Shown: piece by piece, positions 7,833 through 16,947 of the stretch
Position numbering within the stretch: position 1 is the first letter of the stretch
How the letters are laid out: each line of letters starts with the position of its first letter
Assembly (NCBI GenBank): GCA_030145195.1
Contig: JAQYVY010000008.1
Coordinates: forward strand, 20,803-84,802
Direction: 5' to 3'
Length of the DNA stretch: 64,000 nt
Source of the DNA: Desulfuromonadales bacterium
GTDB lineage: Bacteria > Desulfobacterota > Desulfuromonadia > Desulfuromonadales > BM103
Program-made: the position numbers and the translations under genes
The notes under the pieces: model-generated
Told to the model about the DNA's origin: nothing
What the model saw: the letters and a program-made list of their open reading frames with translations, nothing else
Database searches by the model: none

Positions 7833-9263
7833 ATGGCAATCAAGCGCATCCTCGTTGCCGATGACGAAGAAAGTATCCGTTGGGTTCTTTCTAAGGCTCT
7901 AACCAAACAAGGCTTCGAGGTCGACCTGGCGAGCAACGGTAAAGAAGCACTGCTTATGAGTCGGAAGCAGACCTACGATCTGGCTGTTCTTGACATCAAA
8001 ATGCCCGGCCTGACGGGCCTGGAACTCCTGAGCAAGTTTCAGGAAGAGTGCCCCGCTGCGCTGGTAGTTATCATGACTGCAGAATCGTCAATGAAGAACG
8101 CCGTCGAAGCGATGAAGCGCGGTGCCTACGACTATTTAACCAAGCCTTTCGACCTGGATGCTCTGGATGCCATCATTTACAAGGCCCAAAAAGCGGCTGA
8201 TGTTTCCGCCGAGATGTCTTTACTTAAGCAGGAGGTCAAGGAACATTACCTTCTTGAACGAACCATCATCGGCCACAGCCAGCCCATGCAACAAATCTAT
8301 AAAGTTCTTGGCAAGGTCGCCCCTTCGAATGTCACGGTTCTGGTCACGGGAGAAAGCGGTACCGGCAAAGAACTGATTGCCCGTGCGATTCATTACAACA
8401 GCGCGCGTCTCGGCAAACCATTTATTGCACTTAATTGCGCAGCCATTCCCGGAGAACTGTTGGAAAGCGAACTTTTCGGTCACGAAAAAGGAGCATTCAC
8501 CGGCGCCACGGAACGTAAAATCGGCAAGTTCGAACAAGCCAAAGACGGTACCCTCTTTCTCGACGAGATCGGCGACATGCCACTGGAGTTGCAAGCCAAA
8601 ATGCTGCGAGTGCTGCAAGAGAAAGAAGTCACGCGCACCGGCGGTAGTGCCACTATCAAGGTCGATACCCGCATCGTTGCCGCAACCAACCAGGATCTGA
8701 AAGAAAAAGTTCAGAAACGAGAATTTCGCGAAGATCTCTACTATCGTCTCAACGTTGTCCCCATGGAACTGCCGCCGCTTCGTAAGCGGCGTGACGACAT
8801 CCCTAAACTGGTTGACTACTTTTTGACCAAAGCCAACGAGGAGCACGGCACCCCTGCCACCGGAGTCACAAAAGAGGCCATGGAGCTGCTCTGCAACTAC
8901 CAATGGCCAGGAAATGTTCGTGAGCTGGAAAACATCATACAACGTGCTGTGCTGCTATCACCGGACATCTTGCTCAGCCCGTCAGACTTCCCTGATCTGA
9001 CGACGGATCAGAATCAGAGCAATGGGGCCTCGCTGGAAGGTCTGATCAGCCACAAGCTGCAAAGTTCTCTGGCCCAGATCGATTTGCAGGACATGGACAA
9101 TCTTTACGAAATGGTTCTGCACCAGATGGAACGACCCTTGATCAACATTGTGCTGCAGAAAACCCGTGGCAATCAGGTGAAAGCCGCCGAAGTGCTGGGG
9201 ATAAACCGCAACACTCTGCGCAAAAAAATCCAGACACTCAAGATCACCACCAAGCGCGACTGA
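7833..9263 (+). CDS. ntrC: sigma-54-dependent response regulator, NtrC family
   Basis: A 476-residue enhancer-binding protein. The receiver domain has the acidic pocket DDEE at 10-13, phospho-acceptor Asp54 in DIKMPG and Lys in TKPFD. The AAA+ domain has Walker A GESGTGKE near 173, the sigma-54 contact loop GAFTGA near 220 and Walker [10 protein letters not shown] Fis-type helix-turn-helix lies at the C-terminus ([16 protein letters not shown]). It receives phosphate from the kinase encoded 26 nt upstream and activates RpoN-dependent promoters. Whether it controls the sigma-54 promoter at 22710 in this same window is unknown. AAGGAG precedes the ATG. Confidence 0.9.
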   Translation: MAIKRILVADDEESIRWVLSKALTKQGFEVDLASNGKEALLMSRKQTYDLAVLDIKMPGLTGLELLSKFQEECPAALVVIMTAESSMKNAVEAMKRGAYDYLTKPFDLDALDAIIYKAQKAADVSAEMSLLKQEVKEHYLLERTIIGHSQPMQQIYKVLGKVAPSNVTVLVTGESGTGKELIARAIHYNSARLGKPFIALNCAAIPGELLESELFGHEKGAFTGATERKIGKFEQAKDGTLFLDEIGDMPLELQAKMLRVLQEKEVTRTGGSATIKVDTRIVAATNQDLKEKVQKREFREDLYYRLNVVPMELPPLRKRRDDIPKLVDYFLTKANEEHGTPATGVTKEAMELLCNYQWPGNVRELENIIQRAVLLSPDILLSPSDFPDLTTDQNQSNGASLEGLISHKLQSSLAQIDLQDMDNLYEMVLHQMERPLINIVLQKTRGNQVKAAEVLGINRNTLRKKIQTLKITTKRD

Positions 9264-9286
9264 GCGAGTTCTTATTCACGGCAACT

Positions 9287-9790
9287 ATGAGTGATCATCA
9301 GCCCCATAACATTTTACCCCGTCTGGCGATCATCGTCGCCATGACTCGCAACCGGGCGACCGGTAGCGAAAAAGGTCTGCCATGGGATATCCCGCAGGAC
9401 CTGCAACTCTTCAAACAGCTCACCCACGGCAGCACAGTTATTATGGGCAGAAGAACTTATGAATCAATCGGACACCCGCTGCCGAACCGGCACAACATTG
9501 TCTTGAGTCGCCGACTGCAACGACTTCCAGACGTACAGGTCTGCAACGGGTTTATGACCGCACTGGGAGTCGCCTGGAGGCTTCAGAAGCCAATCTTCAT
9601 CCTCGGTGGCAGTGAGGTCTTCCTTAAAGCGTTACCTATTGCCAATGAATTGCATATTTCGTGGATCAAGCAAGCCTACTCTGGGGACTGCTTTTTCCCG
9701 CCCTTTGATCTCTCAGAATGGTGTGTCTGTGCAAAACAAGACTATCTTGAGTTTCAATATGTTCACTACCGTCGTTATGCACCGGAATGA
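9287..9790 (+). CDS. folA: dihydrofolate reductase
   Basis: A 167-residue enzyme that reduces dihydrofolate to tetrahydrofolate with NADPH. Type I DHFR motifs are visible: IVAMTRNRATGSEKGLPW (substrate and Met20 loop), the FKQLTHGSTVIMGRRTYESIG nucleotide-binding stretch and FILGGSEVF. It follows the NtrC gene by 23 nt and ends before a strong terminator, so it is probably the last gene of the dusB-ntrB-ntrC-folA unit. A conserved acidic residue of the active site (IPQDLQLFK) is present. Confidence 0.9.
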   Translation: MSDHQPHNILPRLAIIVAMTRNRATGSEKGLPWDIPQDLQLFKQLTHGSTVIMGRRTYESIGHPLPNRHNIVLSRRLQRLPDVQVCNGFMTALGVAWRLQKPIFILGGSEVFLKALPIANELHISWIKQAYSGDCFFPPFDLSEWCVCAKQDYLEFQYVHYRRYAPE

Positions 9791-9823
9791 ATCCTGACCT
9801 GGAGAAAACTCATAGTGACAAAA

Positions 9824-9860
9824 CCAACAAAGGCGACCATTTTCAGGTCGCCTTTGTTGG
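9824..9860. terminator. bidirectional rho-independent terminator
   Basis: A perfect 15-bp stem (CCAACAAAGGCGACC and its complement, 7-nt loop). A T-tract follows on the plus strand (after folA) and on the minus strand (after the small membrane-peptide gene), so it should stop transcription from both sides. Confidence 0.9.
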
Positions 9861-9885
9861 TTTTAGCGTGTTCTGCAGCTTCAGA

Positions 9886-9987
9886 TCAATGTCCACCTAA
9901 GTTTAACAGGGCCAGCGCAGCAAAAACAGCTGCGACTGTGGTAAACACATAAACAACACGAGCCGTAGAAATTAAATATTTCTTCAT
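9886..9987 (-). CDS. 33-residue single-pass membrane peptide
   Basis: A 34-codon open frame encoding a basic N-terminus (MKKYLISTARVV) and one hydrophobic segment at about residues 10-30, ending LNLGGH. It is too short to be found by length-based gene callers. A full GGAGGT ribosome-binding site lies 9 nt before the ATG, and a bidirectional terminator starts 26 nt after the stop codon. Together these make it a complete, independently transcribed gene. I do not recognise the family. Similar tiny membrane peptides act as subunits or regulators of membrane complexes, but no partner is evident here. Confidence 0.7.
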   Translation of the reverse strand: MKKYLISTARVVYVFTTVAAVFAALALLNLGGH

Positions 9988-10226
9988 TTTGAGAATACCT
10001 CCAAGACGTTATATGAGCAAATGCTTGCAAACAGATCAAGGATAATATGCGACATATGTCAATACATGTCAACAATTAATTATATCAATTGCTGCATATT
10101 TATCCGGTCATAACCTTTATATTTTAAAGTGACATGGCTACCAGTAAAAACTGTTTGCAGTATCAGAAACGATAGTCAAAGTCTTGGCAAGATGAGTCGA
10201 AGGAGACTTTAAATCTGCTCAAAAAA

Positions 10227-10262
10227 TCATTAAGGGTAGCCAGATATGGCCACCCTCAATGA
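10227..10262 (-). terminator. rho-independent terminator of the DEAD-box gene
   Basis: On the minus strand an imperfect 15-bp stem (TCATTGAGGGTGGCC paired with GGCTACCCTTAATGA) is followed by six T residues, about 47 nt after the helicase stop codon. Confidence 0.8.
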
Positions 10263-10308
10263 TATTATTGACTGCAATAATTGCCGGGCAAATCAGGGGC
10301 TGACGCTA

Positions 10309-11607
10309 TCAGGCCCCCGCAGAAGCGGCCGAGGGTTTGGCCGGCCGGCCGGAAAAGTTCCGACGACGGGTATTCTTAGATGAACCCGAACCCGCCTTAC
10401 CCGAGGAAGAAGTCCCCCGAGAAGGCTTGTTCGCCTGGGGACCCCGGTTGTTGCGGCGAGGTTGAACGTTCGTTGTTGGGCTTTCCGGGACAACCTCAAA
10501 ACCTTCGATACAGCGGCGTTCGATCGAACGCCCGAGGGTCCGTTCGATAGCCCGTTCCATGGATCGATCCGCAGCGGTCACCAGAGTAAAAGCATCCCCG
10601 CTGCGAGCGGCGCGGCCAGTTCGGCCGATACGGTGAATATAGGCTTCAGTGGTATTCGGCATGTCAAAGTTAATGACGTGTGAGACTTTGCTGACATCTA
10701 TGCCTCGGGCGGCAATATCGGTGGCGACCAGGATCTGAAAGCTACCATCACGAAAACCGTCAAGGGCGGCCTGTCGGCGATTTTGAGAAAGATTACCCTG
10801 TAGCGAAGCCGCCTTGAAACCGGTCTTGGAAAGTTTCTCCCCGAGCCGCTTGGCGCGGTGTTTGGTCCGGGTAAAGATCAACACCGACCCCGTCCCGGTC
10901 TGCGCCAGCAAAGCCAGCAGCAGATCAGTCTTGCGAGCTTCATTAACTGGGTAGAGCGCATGGCTGACAGTCTCTGCCGGTGCCACAAGGTCGATCTGAA
11001 CAGTCTCAGGATCTCGTAGCACTTCTTTGGCTAGAGTACGGATTTCGACCGGCATAGTGGCAGAGAAGAGCAGCGTCTGGCGTTGTTGGGGCAGACTTTT
11101 AAGTAGGCGGCGAATGTCCGGTAGAAAGCCCATATCAAACATCTGATCAGCCTCATCAAGCACCAGCACGTCCAGACGGCTGAGGTCTATCGTCTTCTGC
11201 TTGATGTGGTCAAGCAATCGACCAGGACAGGCGACCACAATCTCGCTACCCCTTTTAAGACGAGCGATCTGCGGGTTGATACTGACCCCGCCGTAAACGG
11301 TGAGACTACGCAGACCGGTCTGTTCCGCCAAGCTGCTGATAGCAGCATGGATTTGCTCGGCCAGTTCGCGGGTGGGGGCAACGATCAGCGCACGCACATG
11401 ACCACGACCGCCACTCATCAAGCGATGCAGGATTGGCAAAGCGAAAGCTGCGGTCTTACCGGTGCCGGTCTGAGCCAGGCCCATAACATCGCGCCCGGCC
11501 ATAACCATCGGAATAGACTGGGCTTGAATCGGGGTCGGCTCAACATAGCCCGCAGCCGTAACTCCGGCGGCAACCTTCGGGTGAAAGTTAAATTTGGTGA
11601 ACTCCAT
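10309..11607 (-). CDS. rhlE: DEAD-box ATP-dependent RNA helicase, RhlE type
   Basis: A 432-residue DEAD-box helicase that remodels structured RNA. Motifs appear in order: Q motif (TPIQAQSIP), Walker A AQTGTGKT, PTRELAEQ, DEADQMFDMGF, FSATMP and HRIGRTGRA. The last 60 or so residues are a Lys/Arg/Ser/Gly-rich tail (NRGPQANKPSRG), typical of RhlE-like proteins and probably RNA-binding. The open frame extends to 11700, but the ATG at 11607 has AAGGAG at normal spacing and gives MEFTKFNF, the family start. The leader contains a terminator-like hairpin, so expression may be attenuated. A second DEAD-box gene lies at 53432. Confidence 0.88.
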   Translation of the reverse strand: MEFTKFNFHPKVAAGVTAAGYVEPTPIQAQSIPMVMAGRDVMGLAQTGTGKTAAFALPILHRLMSGGRGHVRALIVAPTRELAEQIHAAISSLAEQTGLRSLTVYGGVSINPQIARLKRGSEIVVACPGRLLDHIKQKTIDLSRLDVLVLDEADQMFDMGFLPDIRRLLKSLPQQRQTLLFSATMPVEIRTLAKEVLRDPETVQIDLVAPAETVSHALYPVNEARKTDLLLALLAQTGTGSVLIFTRTKHRAKRLGEKLSKTGFKAASLQGNLSQNRRQAALDGFRDGSFQILVATDIAARGIDVSKVSHVINFDMPNTTEAYIHRIGRTGRAARSGDAFTLVTAADRSMERAIERTLGRSIERRCIEGFEVVPESPTTNVQPRRNNRGPQANKPSRGTSSSGKAGSGSSKNTRRRNFSGRPAKPSAASAGA

Positions 11608-11704
11608 AAACTCCTTGATTTGAACACGTCTGAATTGAGGTGGGCCGTGGCAGGTAAGCGTGACATCGTCGACGGGCTCAGCGCTCTTTATCAGGCGCAA
11701 AAAA

Positions 11705-11728
11705 ACGCCCCGAAACAGTCCGGGGCGT
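11705..11728 (-). terminator. terminator or attenuator in the DEAD-box leader
   Basis: On the minus strand the stem ACGCCCCG/CGGGGCGT is followed by a run of T residues. It lies about 190 nt after the dnaB stop and about 95 nt before the helicase start. It may end the ribosomal/dnaB transcript, or act as an attenuator if the helicase promoter is upstream of it. Confidence 0.75.
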
Positions 11729-11917
11729 TACGATGGCTTCGTGTTGATCCTGGAACAGCATAAAGTTGCCAGGTGAATAAATCTAACCCTTAATGACAAC
11801 TTGGCCATTATAGGTGCGTTGCCCGACCAATGTCAAGCTGACGCAGACTTGACGGTCAAGAAACCTTCGAACTTTAAAGGAAAGAGACACAAAAAAGCCG
11901 CCCATTTCTGGCCAGCT

Positions 11918-13294
11918 TCAAGCAACGTAATCATCATTACGCCTGGATTTACTCTCGAAGCGCGTATACTCTCCAAGAAAGGTCAACTGCTCAATTCCAA
12001 GCGGGCCGTTACGTTGCTTGCCGATAATCACCTCAGCGTCACGTTCGTGCCCTTCGTTGCAACTGTTATCTCGCTTTCTGCAGGCGTCGCAATAAACCGA
12101 TTCGCGGTAAAGGAACATGATAACGTCAGCGTCCTGCTCAATAGCACCAGATTCACGTAAATCAGCAAGAATGGGCCGCTTGTCAGTACGGCTCTCCAAA
12201 GAACGGTTAAGCTGCGACAGCGCAATCACCGGCACATTCAGTTCCTTGGCCAGGGCCTTGAGCGAGCGGGAGATTTCCGAGATCTCCTGCTGGCGACTTT
12301 CAGTATTAGCTCCCGTCATCAGCTGCAGGTAATCAACCACGATCAAGCCAAGATTCTTTTCTGCCTTAAGCCGGCGAGACTTAGCGCGCACTTCCAGCAC
12401 ACTGATTGACGGAGTATCATCAATATAAATCGGCGCTTCGGCAATGATACCCGCAGCATTGACCAGGGTCGGGAATTCCGACTGAGCCAACTTGCCGGTA
12501 CGAACCCGGCCAGCCTCAATGCGCGCCACCGAACATAGCAGACGTTGGACAAGCTGTTCTTTGCTCATCTCCAATGAAAAAACCGCGGCGGTAATCGGCT
12601 CGGAGGCATGCATCGCAGCATATTCGACCAGATTAAGGCAAAAGGCAGTTTTGCCCATGGAAGGGCGACCAGCAATAATAATCAGATCGCCGCCCTGCAT
12701 GCCAGACGTCATATTGTCGAGATCAGTAAAACCTGTCGGAACACCGGTGATCTGCTCCTTTCGATCATAAAGCTTCTCGATGGTCTTGATCGTGTCCTTA
12801 ACAATGTCTTTGGTCGAGAAGAAAGACGGCCGGGACTTCATGTTGGCGATTTTGAAAATCTCGCCTTCAGCCCAATCGAGTGAGGCCTCAACCGCACCAC
12901 CCTCGTAACCCTTGGTGGCTATCTCCGTGGCGACCTTAATCAGCTCGCGAGAGATAGCCTTCTCTTTGACCAGTTTGCAGTAGTAGCTGATATTGGCTGC
13001 GGTTGGAACAAAGTCAACCAGAGTGGCAAGATAAGCGCTACCGCCAACCTCTTCCAGGGTACCATGTTCTTTCAGCATGGCAGTCAAGGTGACAAGATCG
13101 GCGGGTTCATTGCGATCAGACAAAGTAATCAGTGCAGAGAAGATTTTACCATGAGCAGCACGGTAGAAGTGATCAGGACGCAACACTTCCAAAGCCCGGT
13201 TAAGGGCTTCATTTTCGAGAAGGACCCCCCCCAGAACTGACATTTCAGCTTCCAGATTCTGTGGCGGCAGGCGATGTTCGGTGCGATCTGGCAC
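11918..13294 (-). CDS. dnaB: replicative DNA helicase DnaB
   Basis: The hexameric replicative helicase that unwinds DNA at the fork. The N-terminal domain begins RLPPQNLEAEMSVLGG. The RecA-like ATPase domain carries Walker A GRPSMGKTAFCLN, the DYLQLM Walker B region and SQLNRSLE. I chose the GTG at 13294, giving 458 residues. It has GAGGG upstream, and the longer frame to 13336 would start inside a stable hairpin. The C-terminal region includes a Cys-rich CDACRKRDNSCNEGH stretch that could bind metal, which is unusual for DnaB. The gene sits downstream of rplI, a conserved arrangement. Confidence 0.9.
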   Translation of the reverse strand: MPDRTEHRLPPQNLEAEMSVLGGVLLENEALNRALEVLRPDHFYRAAHGKIFSALITLSDRNEPADLVTLTAMLKEHGTLEEVGGSAYLATLVDFVPTAANISYYCKLVKEKAISRELIKVATEIATKGYEGGAVEASLDWAEGEIFKIANMKSRPSFFSTKDIVKDTIKTIEKLYDRKEQITGVPTGFTDLDNMTSGMQGGDLIIIAGRPSMGKTAFCLNLVEYAAMHASEPITAAVFSLEMSKEQLVQRLLCSVARIEAGRVRTGKLAQSEFPTLVNAAGIIAEAPIYIDDTPSISVLEVRAKSRRLKAEKNLGLIVVDYLQLMTGANTESRQQEISEISRSLKALAKELNVPVIALSQLNRSLESRTDKRPILADLRESGAIEQDADVIMFLYRESVYCDACRKRDNSCNEGHERDAEVIIGKQRNGPLGIEQLTFLGEYTRFESKSRRNDDYVA

Positions 13295-13316
13295 GTTCGC
13301 CCTCAAAAGGCAGGCA

Positions 13317-13341
13317 GGGGCTTGTCCGACAGACAAGCCCC
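13317..13341 (-). terminator. intercistronic hairpin between rplI and dnaB
   Basis: A perfect 10-bp stem, GGGGCTTGTC/GACAAGCCCC, with a 5-nt loop lies 24 nt after rplI. It has no proper T-tract, so it may be an RNA-processing or partial terminator hairpin that lowers dnaB expression relative to the ribosomal genes. Confidence 0.55.
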
Positions 13342-13364
13342 TGGAGTATTAATTATTACGATGA

Positions 13365-13856
13365 CTATGCTTTCGCTTCTGCTGAAGAAGCAGCAGCAGC
13401 GGCAGCAGCGTCTTCTTCACTGATAACCGTCACTTTGATAATCGCGTTGACACCGGCGTTAAGCTTGATTTCGACATCATGCTCACCCAGAGTCTTGATC
13501 GGCTGCTCAAGTAAGATCTTGCGACGATCAAGCTCAACCCCCTTAGCGGCCAGAGCATCAGCAATTTCCATAGAGGTGACTGAACCGAACAGTTTGCCGT
13601 CTTCGCTGACTTTGTGTACGAAAGTACACTGAACCGCCTCAATCCGAGCCTTGACATCAGCCGCTTCCTGACTCAGCTTTTCAGCCTTGCGAGTGAGCTG
13701 ACGCTTATGGTGCTCAAGTTCGTTCAGATTACGGGCACTCGCTTCCACAGCCAGCCCCTGAGGGACCAGATAGTTGCGACCATAGCCAGGCTTAACTTTA
13801 ACGACGTCGCCAATGGCTCCTAGACCTTTTACATTTTCCGACAGAATAACATCCAT
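13365..13856 (-). CDS. rplI: 50S ribosomal protein L9
   Basis: L9 binds 23S rRNA at the base of the L1 stalk. The N-terminal domain signature GLGAIGDVVKVKPGYGRNYLVPQGLA is present, followed by the long central helix and the C-terminal domain. At 163 residues it is slightly longer than usual because of an Ala-rich tail (residues about 147-163). The upstream ATG at 13871 lies inside the GGAGGAT ribosome-binding site, so 13856 is the start. It is the last ribosomal gene of rpsF-rpsR-yybS-rplI. Confidence 0.92.
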   Translation of the reverse strand: MDVILSENVKGLGAIGDVVKVKPGYGRNYLVPQGLAVEASARNLNELEHHKRQLTRKAEKLSQEAADVKARIEAVQCTFVHKVSEDGKLFGSVTSMEIADALAAKGVELDRRKILLEQPIKTLGEHDVEIKLNAGVNAIIKVTVISEEDAAAAAAASSAEAKA

Positions 13857-13876
13857 CTTTTTATCCTCCAAAATCT

Positions 13877-14818
13877 TTATGATTCAGGTTCTTTTGGTTT
13901 GCGAAAATCAGCCCACAAGTCAAACACACCGACACCCGTGACCACCATGGGCAAAGGATTAACCAGCGTGACCAGCAGATAGCTGATCGCTCTGATGATC
14001 GGCGAAAAAGCCTTGCGGCGTAAAAAACAATCAATCACAGCCAAGCCCTGCAGGAAATAAACCGGCAGCAGGACCACTAACAGATTCAAGGCAAAGATTC
14101 CAAGCAAACCCTCGACAAATACAACCAGAAAGCCCGTTACAATCAACACCCAAACCAACGGCTCAGGAGCTTTCCATTCAGGGAAAGCCTTGCCAGGGAC
14201 AGTATACCTGCCACGCGCAAAGACTGACAGCAGAAAAACCAGCCCAAGGAGCATCACACCGCTGACTGTTATTGCAATGCCGGGATAAGCCTTTTGCAGG
14301 AAAGCCGCCATATGATCAACTGCCAGACGAACCTCCTGACTTTGGTCAGCTGGCATGTCAACACCTGCGAACATCTCCTGCATCGTTGCCGTGGTCAGGG
14401 CAATCTCCTTACCAATCAGATCACCAGCCATCGCAATGGGGGACTGACCAGCAACAGCAGAAACGACAAACAGACCACAAAGGCTGGCAGCGACCATTGC
14501 CCAGAGTACGAAAACTGTGGCTCTATCCCAGGCGACCTTTCGATTCAGGAGCCATGGCAGAGCTACTCCGGGGAGACCAAACTGGAGCAGGTACATAAGT
14601 GCTGGCGTCTGACCACCCATCAGCAGGACCAGCAGCGCTGTTATAACAACAGTAACACCACCAGACACAGACCCGAAACGCATACCGACAAAAGCTGAAG
14701 GCAAAGGCGTAAAGAGATTCAAAACGACGGCAGCGAAGCCTAATACAGCAAAGCTTGCGAACAACATATACCCGGCTAAAGCACCGAGCAAAACATAAAG
14801 GCCCCGCGACTGCATCAT
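13877..14818 (-). CDS. YybS-family (DUF2232) membrane protein
   Basis: A 313-residue integral membrane protein with about eight hydrophobic segments, beginning LYVLLGALAGYMLFASFAVLGF. Its content and position between rpsR and rplI match the DUF2232/YybS family, which sits at this place in several bacterial groups. Its function is not established. A link to ribosome assembly or to small-molecule transport has been guessed from context only. It lies 16 nt after rpsR and 20 nt before rplI, so it is translated from the same operon. Confidence 0.75.
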   Translation of the reverse strand: MMQSRGLYVLLGALAGYMLFASFAVLGFAAVVLNLFTPLPSAFVGMRFGSVSGGVTVVITALLVLLMGGQTPALMYLLQFGLPGVALPWLLNRKVAWDRATVFVLWAMVAASLCGLFVVSAVAGQSPIAMAGDLIGKEIALTTATMQEMFAGVDMPADQSQEVRLAVDHMAAFLQKAYPGIAITVSGVMLLGLVFLLSVFARGRYTVPGKAFPEWKAPEPLVWVLIVTGFLVVFVEGLLGIFALNLLVVLLPVYFLQGLAVIDCFLRRKAFSPIIRAISYLLVTLVNPLPMVVTGVGVFDLWADFRKPKEPES

Positions 14819-14834
14819 TTTACGATCGCTATGA

Positions 14835-15104
14835 CTAGCCTCTCTCGAGAGAGTGGCTTGCCGTGAAAGGCATCAACGCAATATTGCGAGCGCGCTTGAT
14901 TGCTGCCGTCAGTTTACGCTGATGATCAGCACAGGTCCCGGAAATCCGCCGTGGGGTAATCTTGCCGCGCTCAGAAACAAAATAACGCAGGGAACGGATA
15001 TCTTTATAGTCAATATTAACTTTTTTATCAGCGCAGAAACGGCAAACTTTGCGACGGCCATAACGCCGACGAGGTGCTGCGGAACGACTTCCTTCATATG
15101 CCAT
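14835..15104 (-). CDS. rpsR: 30S ribosomal protein S18
   Basis: An 89-residue basic protein of the 30S platform that pairs with S6. Recognisable segments are [36 protein letters not shown] and [20 protein letters not shown]. The CxxC in the N-terminal part suggests the zinc-binding (C+) form of S18. AAGGAG precedes the ATG, and rpsF lies 41 nt upstream in the same operon. Confidence 0.95.
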   Translation of the reverse strand: MAYEGSRSAAPRRRYGRRKVCRFCADKKVNIDYKDIRSLRYFVSERGKITPRRISGTCADHQRKLTAAIKRARNIALMPFTASHSLERG

Positions 15105-15145
15105 GATTATTACTCCTTCTTCATCGTTGTAGGTTGGTACGGAAG

Positions 15146-15577
15146 TTAAGCTTCTTCCGTCTTCTCATCGGCCGTAGCCTCAGTTTCAGCCGGTGCCTCA
15201 GCAGGAGCCTCGGTGGCTTCAACAGCCTCCGCAGTCGCCTCTTCAGAAGCTTCTTCCGGAACAACTTCAACAACAGGAGGAGCTTCGTAGCCACCCTCCA
15301 GAACAACTGTCTGGAATTTGATTATCTTTTCATCGATGCGCATGCGGCGCTCGTACTCGGCGACAACTGTTGGCTCGGCATCAAACACCACCAGGACAAA
15401 GCAGCCCTTGGTCTGTTTCTTAACAATGTATGCCAAGGTGCGGGTGCCCCAGACATCAACATTAAGGATTTCCGCACCTTGATCAGTCAAGACCGTCTTG
15501 AACTTGTCAATGATCGCAGTCTGGTCGTCACCGACAACTTCCGGGTGTACGATGAAGATTGATTCGTATGTTCGCAT
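15146..15577 (-). CDS. rpsF: 30S ribosomal protein S6
   Basis: S6 binds S18 on the 30S platform. The family N-terminus [14 protein letters not shown] starts at 15577 after GAGGAG, so the 19 extra codons upstream are not translated. At 143 residues it is longer than the usual 95-130 because of an Ala/Glu-rich C-terminal extension from about residue 100. In E. coli the comparable acidic tail is the site of RimK glutamylation. Whether that applies here is not shown. It heads the rpsF-rpsR-yybS-rplI group. Confidence 0.93.
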   Translation of the reverse strand: MRTYESIFIVHPEVVGDDQTAIIDKFKTVLTDQGAEILNVDVWGTRTLAYIVKKQTKGCFVLVVFDAEPTVVAEYERRMRIDEKIIKFQTVVLEGGYEAPPVVEVVPEEASEEATAEAVEATEAPAEAPAETEATADEKTEEA

Positions 15578-15773
15578 TAATAAACTCCTCTTGAGTTGTG
15601 AGCCCCGCCTTGGCGGAGCAAGGAGCGAAAGCATCCTGTATGCTTCCGTCTAAAGAACTTTGTTTTCTACCACACCCCGTATCGCGAGGCAACGGATTTT
15701 TGACATCAGGAAGACCGAATCCAGTTTGAAACGAATATCCAGTCGCCAGCCCAGCAATCCTGTTTGCAGAGCC

Positions 15774-16868
15774 CTAGACATTAAAGCGGAAATGCATAAC
15801 ATCGCCGTCTTTAACAGTGTATTCCTTACCCTCAAGGCGCATCAGTCCTTTTTCCTTGGCTCCTGACTCACCTTTGGCGGCAACGAAGTCTTCATAACCA
15901 ATGACTTCGGCTCGGATAAAACCTTTTTCAAAGTCAGTATGGATCACGCCAGCTGCTTGAGGCGCACGCGCACCAGCACTAACAGTCCAAGCCCGTACTT
16001 CTTTCACTCCGGCAGTAAAATATGTAATCAAGCCGAGCAAAAGATAACCAGCATGAATCATCTGGGAGAGGCCTGACTCAGCAAGGCCAAGTTCGTTCAA
16101 AAACTCACCCTTTTCTTCCACGGGTAGTTCGGCAATCTCAGCTTCAATTTTACCGCAGATGATCACCAGCTCTGCACCCTCAACAGCGACATGTTCCTTG
16201 AGTCGAGCGACAAAAGGGTGCTCGCCATCAAGATCGTCCTCGGAGACGTTGGCGACGTATAGAACAGGCTTGGCGGTAATCAGACACAGTTCGCGCAGCA
16301 AATACCACTGATCATCAGTCAGATTGGTACTGCGCGCAGGTTGGCCACTATTAAGACATTCCTGGATCGTCTGAAGGAGAGCCAGCTCTTCCTGCATTTT
16401 CTTATCGCCACTTTTCGCCGGTTTACTGACACGATTGATGCGCTTCTCGACACTATCCATATCAGCCAGATTGAGCTCGGTCTGAATGACTTCAACATCA
16501 CGCAACGGGTCAATGCTGCCATCGACATGAACAACATTGTCGTCATCGAAACAACGGACGATATGAGCAATGGCATCAACCTGGCGAATATGGCCGAGAA
16601 ACTGGTTACCTAAGCCTTCACCACGACTCGCCCCCTTGACCAGACCGGCGATATCAACAAACTCCATGGTGGTGGGCAGAACCCGTTGGGGGTTGACAAT
16701 ACCAGAGAGAACATCGAGACGCTGGTCAGGAACTGAAACGATGCCAACATTCGGCTCAATGGTACAGAAGGGGTAGTTGGCAGCTTCCGCGCCAGCCGAG
16801 GTGATCGCATTAAAAATTGTCGACTTGCCAACATTGGGCAGGCCGACGATACCGCACTTGAATCCCAT
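15774..16868 (-). CDS. ychF: redox-regulated ATPase YchF (Obg family)
   Basis: The 364-residue protein is the canonical YchF length. The P-loop GLPNVGKST lies at residues 8-16, and [13 protein letters not shown] and [17 protein letters not shown] follow. The C-terminal TGS domain ends [17 protein letters not shown]. YchF prefers ATP over GTP and binds ribosomes. In E. coli it is a negative regulator of the oxidative stress response. The start at 16868 gives [12 protein letters not shown]. The frame upstream of it overlaps a terminator hairpin and is not family-like. Confidence 0.92.
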   Translation of the reverse strand: MGFKCGIVGLPNVGKSTIFNAITSAGAEAANYPFCTIEPNVGIVSVPDQRLDVLSGIVNPQRVLPTTMEFVDIAGLVKGASRGEGLGNQFLGHIRQVDAIAHIVRCFDDDNVVHVDGSIDPLRDVEVIQTELNLADMDSVEKRINRVSKPAKSGDKKMQEELALLQTIQECLNSGQPARSTNLTDDQWYLLRELCLITAKPVLYVANVSEDDLDGEHPFVARLKEHVAVEGAELVIICGKIEAEIAELPVEEKGEFLNELGLAESGLSQMIHAGYLLLGLITYFTAGVKEVRAWTVSAGARAPQAAGVIHTDFEKGFIRAEVIGYEDFVAAKGESGAKEKGLMRLEGKEYTVKDGDVMHFRFNV

Positions 16869-16889
16869 ATTATCTCTATCCGCGTAAAT

Positions 16890-16923
16890 AACGATAGCCG
16901 GGGCAAAAGCCCCGGCTATCGTT
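16890..16923 (-). terminator. hairpin between hppA and ychF
   Basis: A perfect 15-bp stem (AACGATAGCCGGGGC and its complement) closes a 4-nt loop, 25 nt after the hppA stop. The T-tract is weak (TTATTT), but the stability suggests a terminator or transcript-end stabiliser. Confidence 0.7.
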
Positions 16924-16947
16924 ACAATCGTATTATGTCCGCCAGAC

